64,000 nucleotides of DNA, from NCBI GenBank assembly GCA_946902875.1, contig OX336337.1, positions 3,286,001 to 3,350,000 on the forward strand, read 5' to 3'. Shown here one piece after another: positions 28,914-39,744 of this stretch. The notes beneath the pieces are model-generated. The model saw only the letters and a list, made by a program, of their open reading frames with translations. It was not told the origin of the DNA and searched no databases. Positions within the stretch are counted from its first letter, which is position 1, and each line of letters begins with the position of its first letter. The position numbers and the translations under genes were made by a program. The DNA is from Nematopogon swammerdamellus. Taxonomy: Eukaryota > Arthropoda > Insecta > Lepidoptera > Adelidae.

Positions 28914-29333
28914 TTAGGGTTCCGTATCCGTAATATACGTATACGGAATCCTATTACTAAGCCTACGTTGTCTGTCTGTCAGTCTGTCTGTCCATCTGTC
29001 CGAGAGCTGTATCTCTTGAACCGTAATAGGTAGCCGCCGCCGCCGTTGAAATTTTTAAAGAATATGTGTTATTATGGCCGATGTAACAACAAATAATAAA
29101 AATAAGAAAAAGTTAAAAAATCACGGGGTCCCTAATATCAAACTAAAAAGTGTATGCGCGCGCCATCTACCGAAAAGAGTATGAAGCATTTTAACTAATC
29201 ATGAATTTTTAACTATTAAGCAGCATTTCGTGAAACACGCCATCGATGGCGTGAGTGGCGGCGCGGACCATGACATGGCGATACGGAACCCTCGGTGCGC
29301 GAGTTCGACTCGCACTTGGCCGGTTTTATTGTA
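28914..29333 (+). mobile_element. G-family, full length
   Basis: TTTTTAGGGTTCCGTATCCG, a TCTG repeat, AACACGCCATCGATGGCGTG, GTGCGCGAGTTCGACTCGCA and CTTGGCCGG. A good reference copy of the long subtype. Confidence 0.88.
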
Positions 29334-29429
29334 TTATTCTTGGCACGTCCGCCATAATAACACATATAATTGGGTGTCTACATTCGATTTGTTTATAGTA
29401 TAATGGACAATGGTGCGAGTCTTACTTCA

Positions 29430-29880
29430 TACATAAAAAACCCCCGACCCTTAAAAAGTCAAAAATAATTTCCATTCACTTATTTAAAGGAGTCAGTGGA
29501 CCGCTAAGTAAATTCCCTCGCATCTCTGAGTTTTTATATTTTATTTACTTAGCGGTCCCCCGACTCCTTTAAGTAAGTGAATGGAAATTATTTTTGACTT
29601 TTTAAGGGTCGGGGGTTTTTAAAATTTGTAATTTAACTTTTATTTGAAGCTTTTTAAAAAAACCGCATGCAAAACGGTCCATTTTTTAAGATAATTAATT
29701 TTTTTATTACTTAATTACTTAATTACTTGATTACAAACATAGCTAAGAACCATCCCGATTAAACAAGCTTCCTAATAAAAAAAACCGCATTGAAATCGGT
29801 CCATCCGTTTGGGAGCTACGATGCCACAGACACACACGTCAAACTTATAACACCCGTCCGTTTTTGCGGGGGTTAAAAAT
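29430..29880 (+). mobile_element. CCCCCGAC MITE, full length
   Basis: AAAAACCCCCGACCCTTAAA at the left and GCGGGGGTTAAAAA at the right. An inner palindrome (about 29440-29625) carries TTTACTTAGCGGTCCCCCGA. Closely similar to 15676-16173 but without the long CA repeat. Confidence 0.82.
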
Positions 29881-30150
29881 ATCTCACTATGTCGCTTGTT
29901 GGTTGGTCCCAGATCGAGCCTATTCTTTGAACACGATTAGTCACCATTTAGTAGATTTACGAGTTTTTCGTGATAATAATGACCAAAGTAACAAAACTTT
30001 TGCATTAATCCATTAGAAGAAAATTAAGCTCAGACGTATTCATAGTACTTACTAATGCTTCCTTTCGAGTTTCATGAGTTTCGAAGCACTCACCATTCGC
30101 GTGACCATAAATGCGACCACGAAACGGGTGCGGCAGCATAACTTCCTTTT

Positions 30151-30550
30151 TAGGGTTCCGTATCCGTCGTACGGGACCCTATTACAAAGCCTATGCCTCT
30201 GTCTGTCTGTATGTCCATCTGTCTATCCGAGGGCTGTATCTCTTAAACCGTAATAGGTAGCCCGGTGAAATGTTCCCATAATATGTGTTATTTATTATGG
30301 CTGATTTATCAACAAATAATAAAAATAAGAAAAAAGTAAAAAATTCACGGGGGTCACATGTAAGAAACTAAAAAAGTGTATGCGCTCCATCTACCGAAAA
30401 CAGTATGTAGCCTTTTAACTTATCATGAATTTTAACCAATATGAAGCATTTCATAAAACACGCCATAGATGGCGTGAATGGAGCTGACCATGACATGGCG
30501 ATACGTAACCCTCGGTGCGCGAGTTCGACACGTACTTGGCCGGTTTTTTT
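30151..30550 (+). mobile_element. G-family, full length
   Basis: TTTTTAGGGTTCCGTATCCG to GCGCGAGTTCGACACGTAC then TTGGCCGG; ACACGCCATAGATGGCGTG is present. Confidence 0.87.
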
Positions 30551-30608
30551 TAAATTAAATAAAAAGCATTTTATGAAGCAGATATTATACGTTTGTTTTT
30601 ATAATGTA

Positions 30609-30840
30609 GGTTTTTTTTTATGTAAACCAACATGGGTGGCTGTGTCGAGAGACCAAAGGTACAGTCGACAGAGCCAAAAACCCCTCTCCTCGCGAAACCA
30701 CGCTCAGTGAGGCGCCATGCCAGCAGATTTGGGGACTGTAGCTAGGCTGTCTAGCCCGTTGATACGACGTTTGAAGACACCCAGGTTAAAGGATTCGGGA
30801 AACACACTCGCCGGGAGACAGGTAGACATCTAACATTTGA
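30609..30840 (-). mobile_element. LINE tail, second LINE family
   Basis: ACCAACATGGGTGGCTGTG, TCCTCGCGAAACCACGCTC, GTCTAGCCCGTTGATACGAC and GGATTCGGGAAACACACTCG. The coding end is better seen at 57255-57590. Confidence 0.65.
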
Positions 30841-30859
30841 TTTTACATACATAACTCAA

Positions 30860-30918
30860 GCTTTTGTATCCCGACAATCAGGGTAAGCAGAGTAATCGGT
30901 GTTGTGCTATAAGTTCAT
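30860..30918 (-). mobile_element. SINE-B fragment
   Basis: GTATCCCGACAATCAGGGTA, AGCAGAGTAATCGG and TGTTGTGCT. Confidence 0.65.
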
Positions 30919-30934
30919 ACATACATACACATAC

Positions 30935-31215
30935 ATAACGTCACGCCTGCCTGCCTCCCAGTGGGCAGGCAAAGACAACGGACCCAACCCACGCAAACAA
31001 CCCAACCCCCACGCGCCACGATCCTGCCTGACACACTTTTGCCGCCTCTTCCACTCTCATAATGTTCTTCATACATGCTCGTCGGTTACGTGTACTACGC
31101 ACCTGACCCTTTTCGAGCACATGCCCGATCTGGTCCAGGTACGTGCGTCTAGGGCGACCCTTCCCCACTCTTCCACTAACATTCGCTCCATAGATTTCTT
31201 TCATTTTACATGGTT
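30935..31215 (-). pseudogene. LINE reverse transcriptase C-terminus (RTE/CR1-like)
   Basis: The minus strand reads [40 protein letters not shown] and [19 protein letters not shown]. The [13 protein letters not shown]...[11 protein letters not shown] pattern is the polymerase tail of a LINE widespread in Lepidoptera. Only the last 80 or so residues remain. Confidence 0.65.
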
Positions 31216-31336
31216 TTGAAAATCACATACACATCCAATATAGGTACATTATACAAAAAAACCTATCTTCTTCATGAAGTTATTGCATTTTGAAAAAAAA
31301 AAAGGAAGTAATGCTGCCGCACCCGTTATTACATAA

Positions 31337-31727
31337 AACCGGCCAAGTGCGAGTCGAACTCGCGCACCGAGGGTTCCTTTAATTATCGCCATGTCATGGT
31401 TAGCGCCACTCACGCCAACTATGGCGTGTTATGAAATGCTTCATATTAGATAAATGTCATGATAAGTTAAAATGCTTCACACTCTATTCGGTAGATGGCG
31501 CGCGCACTTTATGGTTTCTTCTATGGGAACCCCCATGAATTTTTTACTATTTCTTATTTTTATTATTTGATCTTATATCGGCCATAATAACACATATTCA
31601 GTGTAAATTTCAGTGGGCTACCTATCACGGTTCAAGAGATACAGCCCTCGCACAGACAGACAGACAGATAGACGGTGGCGTAGGCTTAGTAATAGGGTCC
31701 CGTACCGGATACGGAACCCTAAAAAAC
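31337..31727 (-). mobile_element. G-family, full length
   Basis: AAACCGGCCAAGTGCGAGTC and GAACTCGCGCACCGAGGG at the left to GTACCGGATACGGAACCCTA at the right. Confidence 0.87.
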
Positions 31728-31737
31728 TAAACTATGT

Positions 31738-31907
31738 TATAGTACCCGTCAGTAAGTAATGTACATCGATCTTTAGAAAGAGACAATCCGGTTGTAGAGC
31801 GTCGTCCCTGTCGCACAGAGGCGTGCGAGTTCGTGCGACAGGGACGACGCTCTACAATCGGATTGTCTCTTTGGCTCGATGTTCCTTACTTACTGCCGGG
31901 CACTATA
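31738..31907. mobile_element. Fold-back MITE, family F, complete
   Basis: TATAGTACCCGTCAGTAAGT at the left and its near reverse complement ACTTACTGCCGGGCACTATA at the right; the inner arms carry GACAATCCGGTTGTAGAGCG and TCGTCCCTGTCGCAC around a loop of about 15 bases. Confidence 0.85.
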
Positions 31908-31969
31908 CGTACTTCGATTATTCCGAACGTGGATTAATAAAACAAGAGGAGCATTCGTTCCTTGATTAA

Positions 31970-32272
31970 AAAAAACGGCCAAGCGCGAGTCTACCTCGCG
32001 CACTTCATAATCTTTTCGGTAAATGGCGCGTATATACACTTTTTAGTTTCTTGTATGGGGACCACCGTGAATTTGTTTACTTTTTATTATTTTTATTATT
32101 TGTTGTTATGTCGGCCATAATAACACATATTCTGTGAAAATTTGAACGGGCTACCTAGGTATTACGATTCAAGAGATACATCCCTCGGACAGATGGACAG
32201 ACAGACAGAGAGACAGACTGACGGCGTAGGCTTAGTAATAGGGTTCCGTACGACGGATACGGACCCCTAAAT
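31970..32272 (-). mobile_element. G-family copy with internal deletion
   Basis: AAACGGCCAAGCGCGAGTCT, then directly CGCACTTCATAATCTTTTCG, to ACGGATACGGACCCCTAA. Confidence 0.82.
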
Positions 32273-32286
32273 TTTTTTGGATGCGA

Positions 32287-32628
32287 TGTACCGTATATTT
32301 TACCGTGTGGGGCCGGTACTTAAAAAGAATAGCCCCACTGCATTTATCCCCGTGCATGTCGTAAAAGGCGACCAAGTGACAAGGACAAGATGCCGTGCTA
32401 AAGGGCGACAGGCTCGCCACCTCTCACCTTGGCACGGTACTTCCACCGAGTCATGCAGCATGTGGGTCTTCATGCCTTGTTTGCTGCTTCATAGTTATCT
32501 TGTTCTAATACATGTGTAAACGTGGCGGTCGGCGTTTTGCTGTAATTTACAAGAGTACTAGCAGCACAACACAGGTTACTTTGCTTACCCCGATTGTCGG
32601 GTTACAGCGTGTGGTATGTATGTATGTT
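32287..32628 (+). mobile_element. SINE-B, near complete
   Basis: TACCGTATATTTTACCGTGTG, AATAGCCCCACTGCATTTATC, GCTAAAGGGCGACAGGCTCG, CCGAGTCATGCAGCATGTGG, a TTGTCGGGTTACAGCG end and ATGTATG tail. Confidence 0.85.
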
Positions 32629-32789
32629 TATTGAGGAAAATCACATGTTTTTCGGCTTATCAGTTGTAATTTTATTTTTCTTTTATATATATTTTTTATG
32701 ATGTGTACATACCTACAGTGAATTGACAAAGTAATAAATCAACAATAAAATTTAGATTTGCATTTTACAATAGGTATTGTAAATGGCGA

Positions 32790-33285
32790 AGAAAAATAAA
32801 GATAAGGATAATGAAGGAATAAGTGAAATCCAAAATTAGACATGTTCGTTCGTTCGTGTTCGTTCGTGCTCGCTTGGTCTCGCTCGACTCTCGACTCTAC
32901 CGGATATACTATGTACGGGTAATACGACTCACGAAGGCTCTTTTTAAAAACCGGCCAAGTGCGAAGCACACCCAGGGTTCCGTACCACCACACAATATAT
33001 AGATACGGAACCCTAGCGGTCGGGCTATAAACGCAGCTTTAAAATAAAGATAAGGATAATGAAGGAATAAGTGAAATCCAAAATTAGAAATGTTGGTTCG
33101 GTCGTGTTCGTGCTCGCTCGGTCTCGCTCGACTCTCGACTCTACCGGATCTACTATGGGTAATGCGACTCACGAAGGCTCTTTTTAAAAACCGGCCAAGT
33201 GCGAAGCACACCCATGGTTCCGTACCACCACACAATATATAGGTACGGAACCCTCGCGGTCGGGCTATAAACGCAGCTTTAAATG
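32790..33285. repeat. Two-copy tandem duplication, 248 bp, each with a G-family scrap
   Basis: GATAAGGATAATGAAGGAAT begins at 32801 and 33049. Each copy continues through TCGGTCTCGCTCGACTCTCG-like sequence, CGACTCACGAAGGCTCTTTT, AAAACCGGCCAAGTGCGAAG, a 35-bp linker and CGGTCGGGCTATAAACGCAG. Confidence 0.9.
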
Positions 33286-33290
33286 CGTTT

Positions 33291-33573
33291 TTAGGTTTTC
33301 ATATCCCGTACTACGGAAGCCTATTACTAAACCTACGCCGTCTGTCTGTCTGTCCGTCCGTCTGTCCGAGGACTGTATCTCTTGAACCGTAATAGGTAGC
33401 CCGTTGAAATTTCACAGAATATGTATTGGTATGGCGGATATAACAACAAATAATAAAAAATAAAAAAGTGAAAAATTAAGGGGGCTTCTCATACAAGAAA
33501 TGTGTTTTTTCAAATTTTTTTTGTGTTGCGGAAACCTTGGTGCGCGTATGCGACTCGCACTTGGCCTGTTTTC
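33291..33573 (+). mobile_element. G-family, short subtype
   Basis: TTTTTAGGTTTTCATATCCC, TCTG/TCCG repeat, TTGCGGAAACCTTGGTGCGC and ACTCGCACTTGGCCTG. Confidence 0.83.
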
Positions 33574-33728
33574 TTATAATATGCGGTCATATTTTAAGAT
33601 ATTTATTTAAATTTTTTTTTGTTAGAATGCGACAAGAATTAACTCATGTGGACACCCAGTACGTTTACAATATCAATGGTACGGGAACAGAGTTCACAGA
33701 ATATTTCCGTTAAAGTTCAAGACAGTTT

Positions 33729-34096
33729 GTCAGCCTTAGTAGCACAGTGGTGCGGTCGGTCGACTGTTTATAAGCAACCCAAGCGCGGCCAGAACTTGGA
33801 TGGGTGGCCGCTCGACCGTTGGAGACTGACCGTAGTTCGGATTCCACGTTAAACTGTAGGTTCCTTCCCTTCTTACCTTACTAGGTGGAAGGGTTTATCC
33901 CGCCCGGGTTGATACCACCGAACTGAATGAAACGTCGGTCGAAATGCTATGTAAATAGTTCGTGTTTTTCGTCCAGTTCAATGTAGCCGACATGAAATGA
34001 AGGGAAGCACTGACATGATGCCTAGTTCACCCGGTGTTATGGGCTGATATCATGGATGTTTTAGGTGATGTAGCCAACCGTGTCAGTTTCCATAAA
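33729..34096 (+). mobile_element. SINE-A, full length
   Basis: GTCAGCCTTAGTAGCACAGT, GGTCGGTCGACTG, ATAAGCAACCCAAGCGCGG, CTTGGATGGGTGGCCGC, then the whole body to GTGTCAGTTTCCAT and an A-run. Confidence 0.9.
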
Positions 34097-34199
34097 AAAT
34101 AAAAGTCAAAAAATGTTTTGACCAATAATCGTTGGCGAGACAGACACCTTGAATAGAATAGAAACCATGTATTGCACATAATTTAAAAAGTAAACATGA

Positions 34200-34558
34200 A
34201 TAAAATACACGATTTCACAAAGACGGACTTATCACTATGAGGCAAAGGCTCTTTACACCTTATAATTAAACTTAATTAATAGGCCTTTGTAGTCAGAACT
34301 CTCAGCAAAATTGTTAATCTTGCTCTCAAGCTGTGTTTTCGATAGACTGTAAGCGGTGTTATTATGTGGCTAGTCACTGAAGTACTTGTAAAAATATGTA
34401 CTGTCTTCAGGAAGACGATAAACTTTCTCGAAGACTGCAAGTATAAAGAAATTACCCTGCGAAGTTTCTTGTCGGTTCTTTGTGGGTGTAATCGAACCGG
34501 ATAGAACCATATAAATGATCAATAAACAATACAATACAATACAATACAATACAATACA
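34200..34558 (+). mobile_element. Retroelement 3' end with ACAAT repeats
   Basis: CAAAGACGGACTTATCACTA, GACTGTAAGCGGTGTTATTA, TACCCTGCGAAGTTTCTTGT and TGATCAATAAACAATACAAT with at least five pentamer repeats. Confidence 0.6.
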
Positions 34559-34970
34559 GTGATTTCTTCGAGTCAACGTTTTGCCTCTCCACCGACGAAG
34601 ATGTGTCTTCGTAACATACAGCGACCGTACACGACGCGCGGCGGCGGCGGCGGCGCGGCAATACCGCATCGCCTTTCAATTTTATCGACCAATAAAAATT
34701 CTGGATCCAATGTTTATTTAATGTCATATTTTATTGGCGAAACATTCCCAACGAGATCTTCCGCGTCGCGGAGTCACGATTGGGGTTTCGTAAATGAGTT
34801 ATTTTGGCGTATCTTCAGATAAGATTCAGTAGGCCGAGAAAGGAAGAAAGACAAAACCTGATAAGTACGAAAGTTAGTCACACATAGAGGGTACCGCAGT
34901 CCGCAGGTGTATAAAAAAATTTAAGAAGTTTCTTGACGGTTCTTCTTTGTGGGTTTAATGGAATCGGATA
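34559..34970. other. No gene seen
   Basis: Contains a GGC-repeat patch (about 34640-34660). Open frames on both strands read as low-complexity alanine or glycine runs. Confidence 0.45.
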
Positions 34971-34971
34971 T

Positions 34972-35321
34972 AAAAAACCGGCCAAGCGCGAGTCGGACTC
35001 GCGCACCGAGGGTTCCGTATCACCATGTCATGGTCAGCGCCACTCACGCCATCTATGTATTAGTTAAAATGCTTCATTCTCTTTTCGGTAGATGGCGCGC
35101 ATACAATTTATAGTTTCTTGTATGGGGACCCCCGTGAACTTTTTACTTTTTCTTATTTTTATAATTTTTTGTTATATCGGCCATAATAACACATATTCTG
35201 TGAAAAATTCAACCGACTAGCTATTACGGTTCCAATGATACAGCAATAGGGCAGACAGACAGACAGACGGCGTAGGCTAAGTAATTCTTAGGCTTCTGTA
35301 CGATGTACGGAAACCTAAAAA
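34972..35321 (-). mobile_element. G-family
   Basis: AAAACCGGCCAAGCGCGAGT, GGCCATAATAACACATATTC and GTACGATGTACGGAAACCTA. Confidence 0.85.
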
Positions 35322-35447
35322 CAAATTTTTACAAGTTCGAGAGTAATTAAACTACCATAAGAATACTCAATAAACAACATACAATTTCATACTTGTGCAT
35401 CACCGCTGCCCGTCCTTACCGTGTCGCGGGCCCGTGCCCGTGAGACG

Positions 35448-35803
35448 TTTTTAGGTTTCCGTATCCCGTACGGAAACCTATTACTAAGCCTCCGCCGTCC
35501 GTCCGTCCGTCCGTCTGTCCGAGGGCTGTATCTCTTGAACCGTAATAGGTTGAAATTTTCACATTTGAATATGCGTTACTATGGCGGATATAACAACAAA
35601 TAAGAAAAATGAAAAAATGTTAAAAATTAAGGGAGGCTTCCATACAACAAACGTCCGAAAAATCGATTAGTCACACTATTGAATAATAGATGGCGCCACA
35701 AGCTTTTATACATTGCATTGTTGAAAGACAAAAGATAGGCGGATAATAGCGGATAGATACGGAAACCTCAGTGCGCGAGTAAAACTCGCACTTACCAGAT
35801 TTT
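35448..35803 (+). mobile_element. G-family, AAAACTCGCAC subtype
   Basis: GTTTTTAGGTTTCCGTATCC, TCCG repeats, ATAGATGGCGCCACAAGC, GCGCGAGTAAAACTCGCACT and TACCAGATTTTT. Confidence 0.83.
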
Positions 35804-35884
35804 TGAGAAATTGTATTATGAATTTAGTGTAACCGCAAAGCCTAGATCCATTGGACAAATTAGCCAATACTCTGATCTGTGCGT

Positions 35885-35972
35885 ACCTTATATGGATAAC
35901 CTCAGGTTATCCATATAAGATATATAAGATAATCCATATAAGGTAACCTCAGGTTATCCATAATAACCTGCT
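35885..35972. repeat. Cluster of short palindromes
   Basis: TGGATAACCTCAGGTTATCCA, GATATATAAGATAATCC and a second AACCTCAGGTTATCCA can pair in several ways. Confidence 0.85.
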
Positions 35973-35989
35973 TTATGGTATTGCTTACA

Positions 35990-36112
35990 TGTACATACAT
36001 ACATACCACGCGCTGTATTCCCACAATCATCGTCAGTAGGGTAATCGGTGTTGAGCTGCACGAACTTTAATCAATTAAAGCACAACCCGACCATCACGTT
36101 TATCAAAGTGTC
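35990..36112 (-). mobile_element. SINE-B 3' end
   Basis: A CATA-repeat tail at the left, then GGGTAATCGGTGTTGAGCTG and CACGTTTATCAAAG. Confidence 0.7.
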
Positions 36113-36384
36113 ATAATTATTCAAAGGTTTTGTAATGAATAAGAAACTTTGCCTTCTAATCCACGCCAAAGGCCATGGATTACAAATTGTACCTACATAT
36201 ATTTTTACAAAGAGAAAATGTTTATCCAAAATAAACCCCACTCACCATTGCTAGTTCGCCTCAGTACACGGTTGAGATGCCGCTTGAACTTATCTCGCTA
36301 GATTATCCATCCTAGATGCAATTACCTATATTTACAATTTCTCTACGGAAGCTTTTTATAGTCCGTCTTAAAACTTCGGACAAG

Positions 36385-36633
36385 ATGACAGTATCAAGCA
36401 GCAAGTGAGGTACGAAGACCCACCTCTTTGGTACCGCCGCACCGCAGTGAATGAAACCTCGTCGTCGGTCGAAACGCTATGTAAATAGTTCGTGTTTTTC
36501 GTCTAGTTCAGTGTTAGCGGACATGAAATGAAGGGAAGCACTGACACGGCACCTAGTTCACCCGGTGTTATGGGCTGACATCACGGATGTAGCAGGTGAT
36601 GTAGCCAACTGTGTCAGTTTCCATAAAAAAAAA
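36385..36633 (+). mobile_element. SINE-A body behind a scrap of SINE-B
   Basis: ATCAAGCAGCAAGTGAGGTA is minus-strand SINE-B. From about 36431 the SINE-A body follows (CGGCACCTAGTTCACCCGG, GTGTCAGTTTCCAT, A-run). Confidence 0.7.
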
Positions 36634-36945
36634 CCATTCGCCCGTAGAAACTACTCTATTTATTAGGATTTTCTCCACATACATAGAAAAGGATAAAGTA
36701 ATTGCGAAGTACTTTATCTGCACCTTCTTTATAGTCGGGCAGCTCGTAACTACCGCTTGCAGAGCCTATTCTAAGTCAATTTGCCCCCACGAACCGGCTG
36801 CGACAGGGACGCTGTTAGCATAGCCTTGGGCAGTAGAGTAGTATGTTAGTTAACTTTCAGTAGAAAATTTACCAGAGGCCGATGGCCGAGTGAGGCATTA
36901 TCATTGGAATCGAAGTAAATTTTTTTTTTTATTTCTTCTGACAAT

Positions 36946-37238
36946 TTTTAGGTTTCCGTATCCCGTACGGAAACCTATTAAGCCTACGCCGTCTGTCTGT
37001 CTGTCTGTCCGTCCGTCTGTCTGTCTGTCCGAGGGCTGTATCTCTTGAACCGTAATAGGTGGCCCGTTGAAATTTTCACAGAAAATGTATTATTATGGCG
37101 GATATAACAACAAATAATAAAAAATAAAAAAAGTAAAAAATTAAGTGGGGTTCCCATACAAGAAACGTGTTTTTTTTTCAATGTGTTTTTTTTTGTGGTG
37201 CGGAAACCTCCGTGTGCGAGTCCGACTCGCCGGTTTTT
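36946..37238 (+). mobile_element. G-family, short subtype
   Basis: TTTTTAGGTTTCCGTATCCC, TCTG repeats, GTGGTGCGGAAACCTCCG and GAGTCCGACTCGCCGG; the CACTTGG linker is deleted. Confidence 0.85.
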
Positions 37239-37244
37239 TTTTAC

Positions 37245-37385
37245 TTTTTATGGAATCTGACTGAACTGAACAGAAACGGTTGGCTACATAACCTACGAGT
37301 ACCTACAACATCTGTTATGTCAGCCGGAACACCTCGATGAACTGGATGCCCTCCCCTTTGGTCGTACCGGCTACATTAAATCCTA
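37245..37385 (-). mobile_element. SINE-A 3' fragment
   Basis: GGTTGGCTACATAACCTACG, ATGTCAGCCGGAACACC and TCGTACCGGCTACATTA. Confidence 0.7.
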
Positions 37386-37465
37386 GCCTGTTAATACGAT
37401 GTTTGAAGACACCAAGGATTCGGTATACACACTCGCCGGAAGACAGTTCCACACACTAGCGGCAC
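37386..37465 (-). mobile_element. LINE tail, second LINE family
   Basis: TAGCCTGTTAATACGATGTT, GAAGACACCAAGGATTCGG and ACACACTCGCCGGAAGAC. Confidence 0.65.
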
Positions 37466-37775
37466 GACAGAGAAACGATTGTGACGTTGCCTACATAAGG
37501 ATGAAATTATAACAATAAACAAAGCCGCGCAAGTCAATGGGTACCAAACCCACGGCTTTATCCTTTGGCCAGGCCACGGACCGCCCAATAGATTTTTTTT
37601 ATTTTTTTTTATTTTTGAACCGACGACTTTCCTTATCGCCGTTACACTCCAGACACGTGATGAATGAGAGCTAGGCCGAAAAAAGTGTAAGACTTCGACC
37701 GTCACGACACTTTTTCTGTGTGTTTGTGTGTTTACAAGCGTATGTCTGTGTATAGATATATTACAGCAGTATAGA

Positions 37776-38065
37776 CAGGCCTCACGCACTCTATGTACTT
37801 GCACGCGCTAACTACCTACCGCCCGACGGGCCGCCGGCGGTCTATTTCAGGGCAAATTCGTCAGCCACGCGACGTATACATAGACGCTCGCCCACGCAAC
37901 TGCGAGCAGCTGCAAAGCAATAACCACTTTACACTCGATCGGTAAGGTACATTTTCGCACGCAGCGATTGGCGACGTGAAGCAGTAGGCTATTAAAGCCC
38001 GAAGGTAGGAACATTTTCTATAGAGTGATTTATCTGTTACGAAGTAACTATTAAGTAATCTGTGT
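37776..38065 (-). mobile_element. MITE family D
   Basis: CAGGCCTCACGCACTCTATG to TATTAAGTAATCTGTG. The same 290-bp unit in opposite orientation is inserted in a G-family copy at 56490-56778. Ends CAGG and CTGTG and the flanking duplication at 56490 suggest a hAT-like non-autonomous element. Confidence 0.72.
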
Positions 38066-38143
38066 AGACGTCATGTTGTTTTTTTTATTTTTCATTTAAT
38101 TACTCTCAAACGTTGTTAATTTATTTCATTGTGCCTGTTATTT

Positions 38144-38466
38144 ACATACACACACCACACGCGGTATCTCGACAATCGGGGTAAGCAGAGTAATCGGTGT
38201 TGTGCTGTAAGTACTCTGGTAAATTGCAACACAATATCGACCACCATGTTTAGCAAATTATTCGGACAGGATAACGATCAGGCAGCAAGTAAGGCACGAA
38301 GGCTACTTGCTGCATGACTCGGTGGAAAGACCGCGCCAAGGTGAGAGGTGGCTACCCTGTCGCCCTTTAGCACGGCATCTCGTCCTTGTCCCTTAGTCGC
38401 CTTTTACGACATGCACGGGGAGAGATGCATTGGGACTATTCTTATTAAGTACTGACCCCACACAGT
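38144..38466 (-). mobile_element. SINE-B, near complete
   Basis: CACACGCGGTATCTCGACAA, GGGTAAGCAGAGTAATCGG, GCATGACTCGGTGGAAAGAC, CGCCCTTTAGCACGGCATCT and TACTGACCCCACACAGTA. Confidence 0.87.
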
Positions 38467-38467
38467 A

Positions 38468-38921
38468 TACAGGATGTAAAATCGGCGAGTCCATTAAATT
38501 TAGGTAATGATTATTGGGATCAAGAGTAACAAAAAAGTCAAATAACTTTTATCTGAATTCCCTTTAAATAAAAAGTTACAGTTTTCATATAAACTAATTG
38601 ATTATTTTAGTGTAAAAATGATCTAATGACAACTGGCCGGCGCGGAGGGTGGAAGAGTGGGTGGGAAAGAGCGTCTCGGACGGAGGTGTTCGGGTGGAGA
38701 GGCGGGGGTTAGCTTTGTGAGTGGAGGACTGGAGGTCGGCAGGCGGGGGGTGCGGAGCGGCAACAACGCGTTAAATTACACTAGACGAAAACATACATTT
38801 CAAAAATTCATATCTCGAAAACTAGACACTTTAGAGAAAAGCTTTCTTTGATTTTTTGTCTAGGAAAAACATGAGGATTGCGCTGGCGAAATTAATGTAC
38901 TCGCCGTTTTAACATCCTGTA
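38468..38921. mobile_element. MITE with TACAGGATGT ends
   Basis: The left end is TACAGGATGTAAAATCGGCG; the right end reversed is TACAGGATGTTAAAACGGCG. TA flanks both sides. The middle has a GC-rich patch (about 38635-38760) reading GGGTGGGAAAGAGCGTCTC. No coding capacity. It sits at the outer end of a SINE-B. Confidence 0.78.
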
Positions 38922-38934
38922 TATAGTGAATCTA

Positions 38935-39560
38935 TACATATAATAAAATCGTAGAGGTAAGAAAGTCTGTACATTGAATGTATTCGGAAAAAAACTAACC
39001 AGGGTGGCTTAAAATGAGATACTGAACATGTTAGAACAGTTTTTAAAATTTTTGTTTGTTTGTTTGTTTGTTTGTTTGTTTGTCTGTACGCGCATCACGC
39101 AAAAACCACTGAACGGAATTAGACGAAACTTTGTATAGTGCCAGTTTATATGCCGGGTTAACATAATACGTAAAAAAAAAAATAAAAATAAAAAAAAAAT
39201 TACAATTATAAACATTATTGCGCGTTTAAAATCACGTAGTCCAAAGTACATAATTATATCTTGAGAACTGGCAGCAAATACAATTTGAATAAAATATTCA
39301 TTCGAAATTTAAAAATAAGTAGATACAACGAAAATGACAGTTCTTCTTTTTTATAACTTGAACACCATAGTCTATACATATCTATGCTTTCTATACATAT
39401 CATAAAATCGTAAATGCAAAAATGTCTATTTGTACGCGCATCTCGCAAAAACCACTGAACGGAATTTGACGAAACTTTTCATAGTGACAGTGTATATCCC
39501 GGATGAACATAATAATTAAAAAATATAATAAAAATCACGTAATCCAAAGTAAAGGTAAAA
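38935..39560 (+). repeat. Two-copy dispersed unit with TTTG repeat
   Basis: TCTATACATATAATAAAATCG and CGCATCACGCAAAAACCACT with GAACGGAATTAGACGAAAC occur at about 38940-39160, and diverged at about 39395-39515. A TTTG repeat is at 39050-39083. The TCTATACATAT start resembles a Helitron 5' end. Confidence 0.55.
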
Positions 39561-39744
39561 AACAATTTTAAATGTCATGTTGACAACGGAGAACTGTCAT
39601 CTCGACGTGAGCTGGCCGGTGACAAATTGTTTGATAAATAAAAATAATAATTGAAAGTCGAAGTTATGTCGCTGTCATTGGTGCAATAAAATTTATATAT
39701 CTGATGCCCGCGGCTTCGCTCGCGTGAAATTCGTGTTTAAAAAA

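Noticed and set aside
34559..34822. Glycine/alanine-rich short frames
   Set aside because: They arise from a GGC repeat; no conserved domain.
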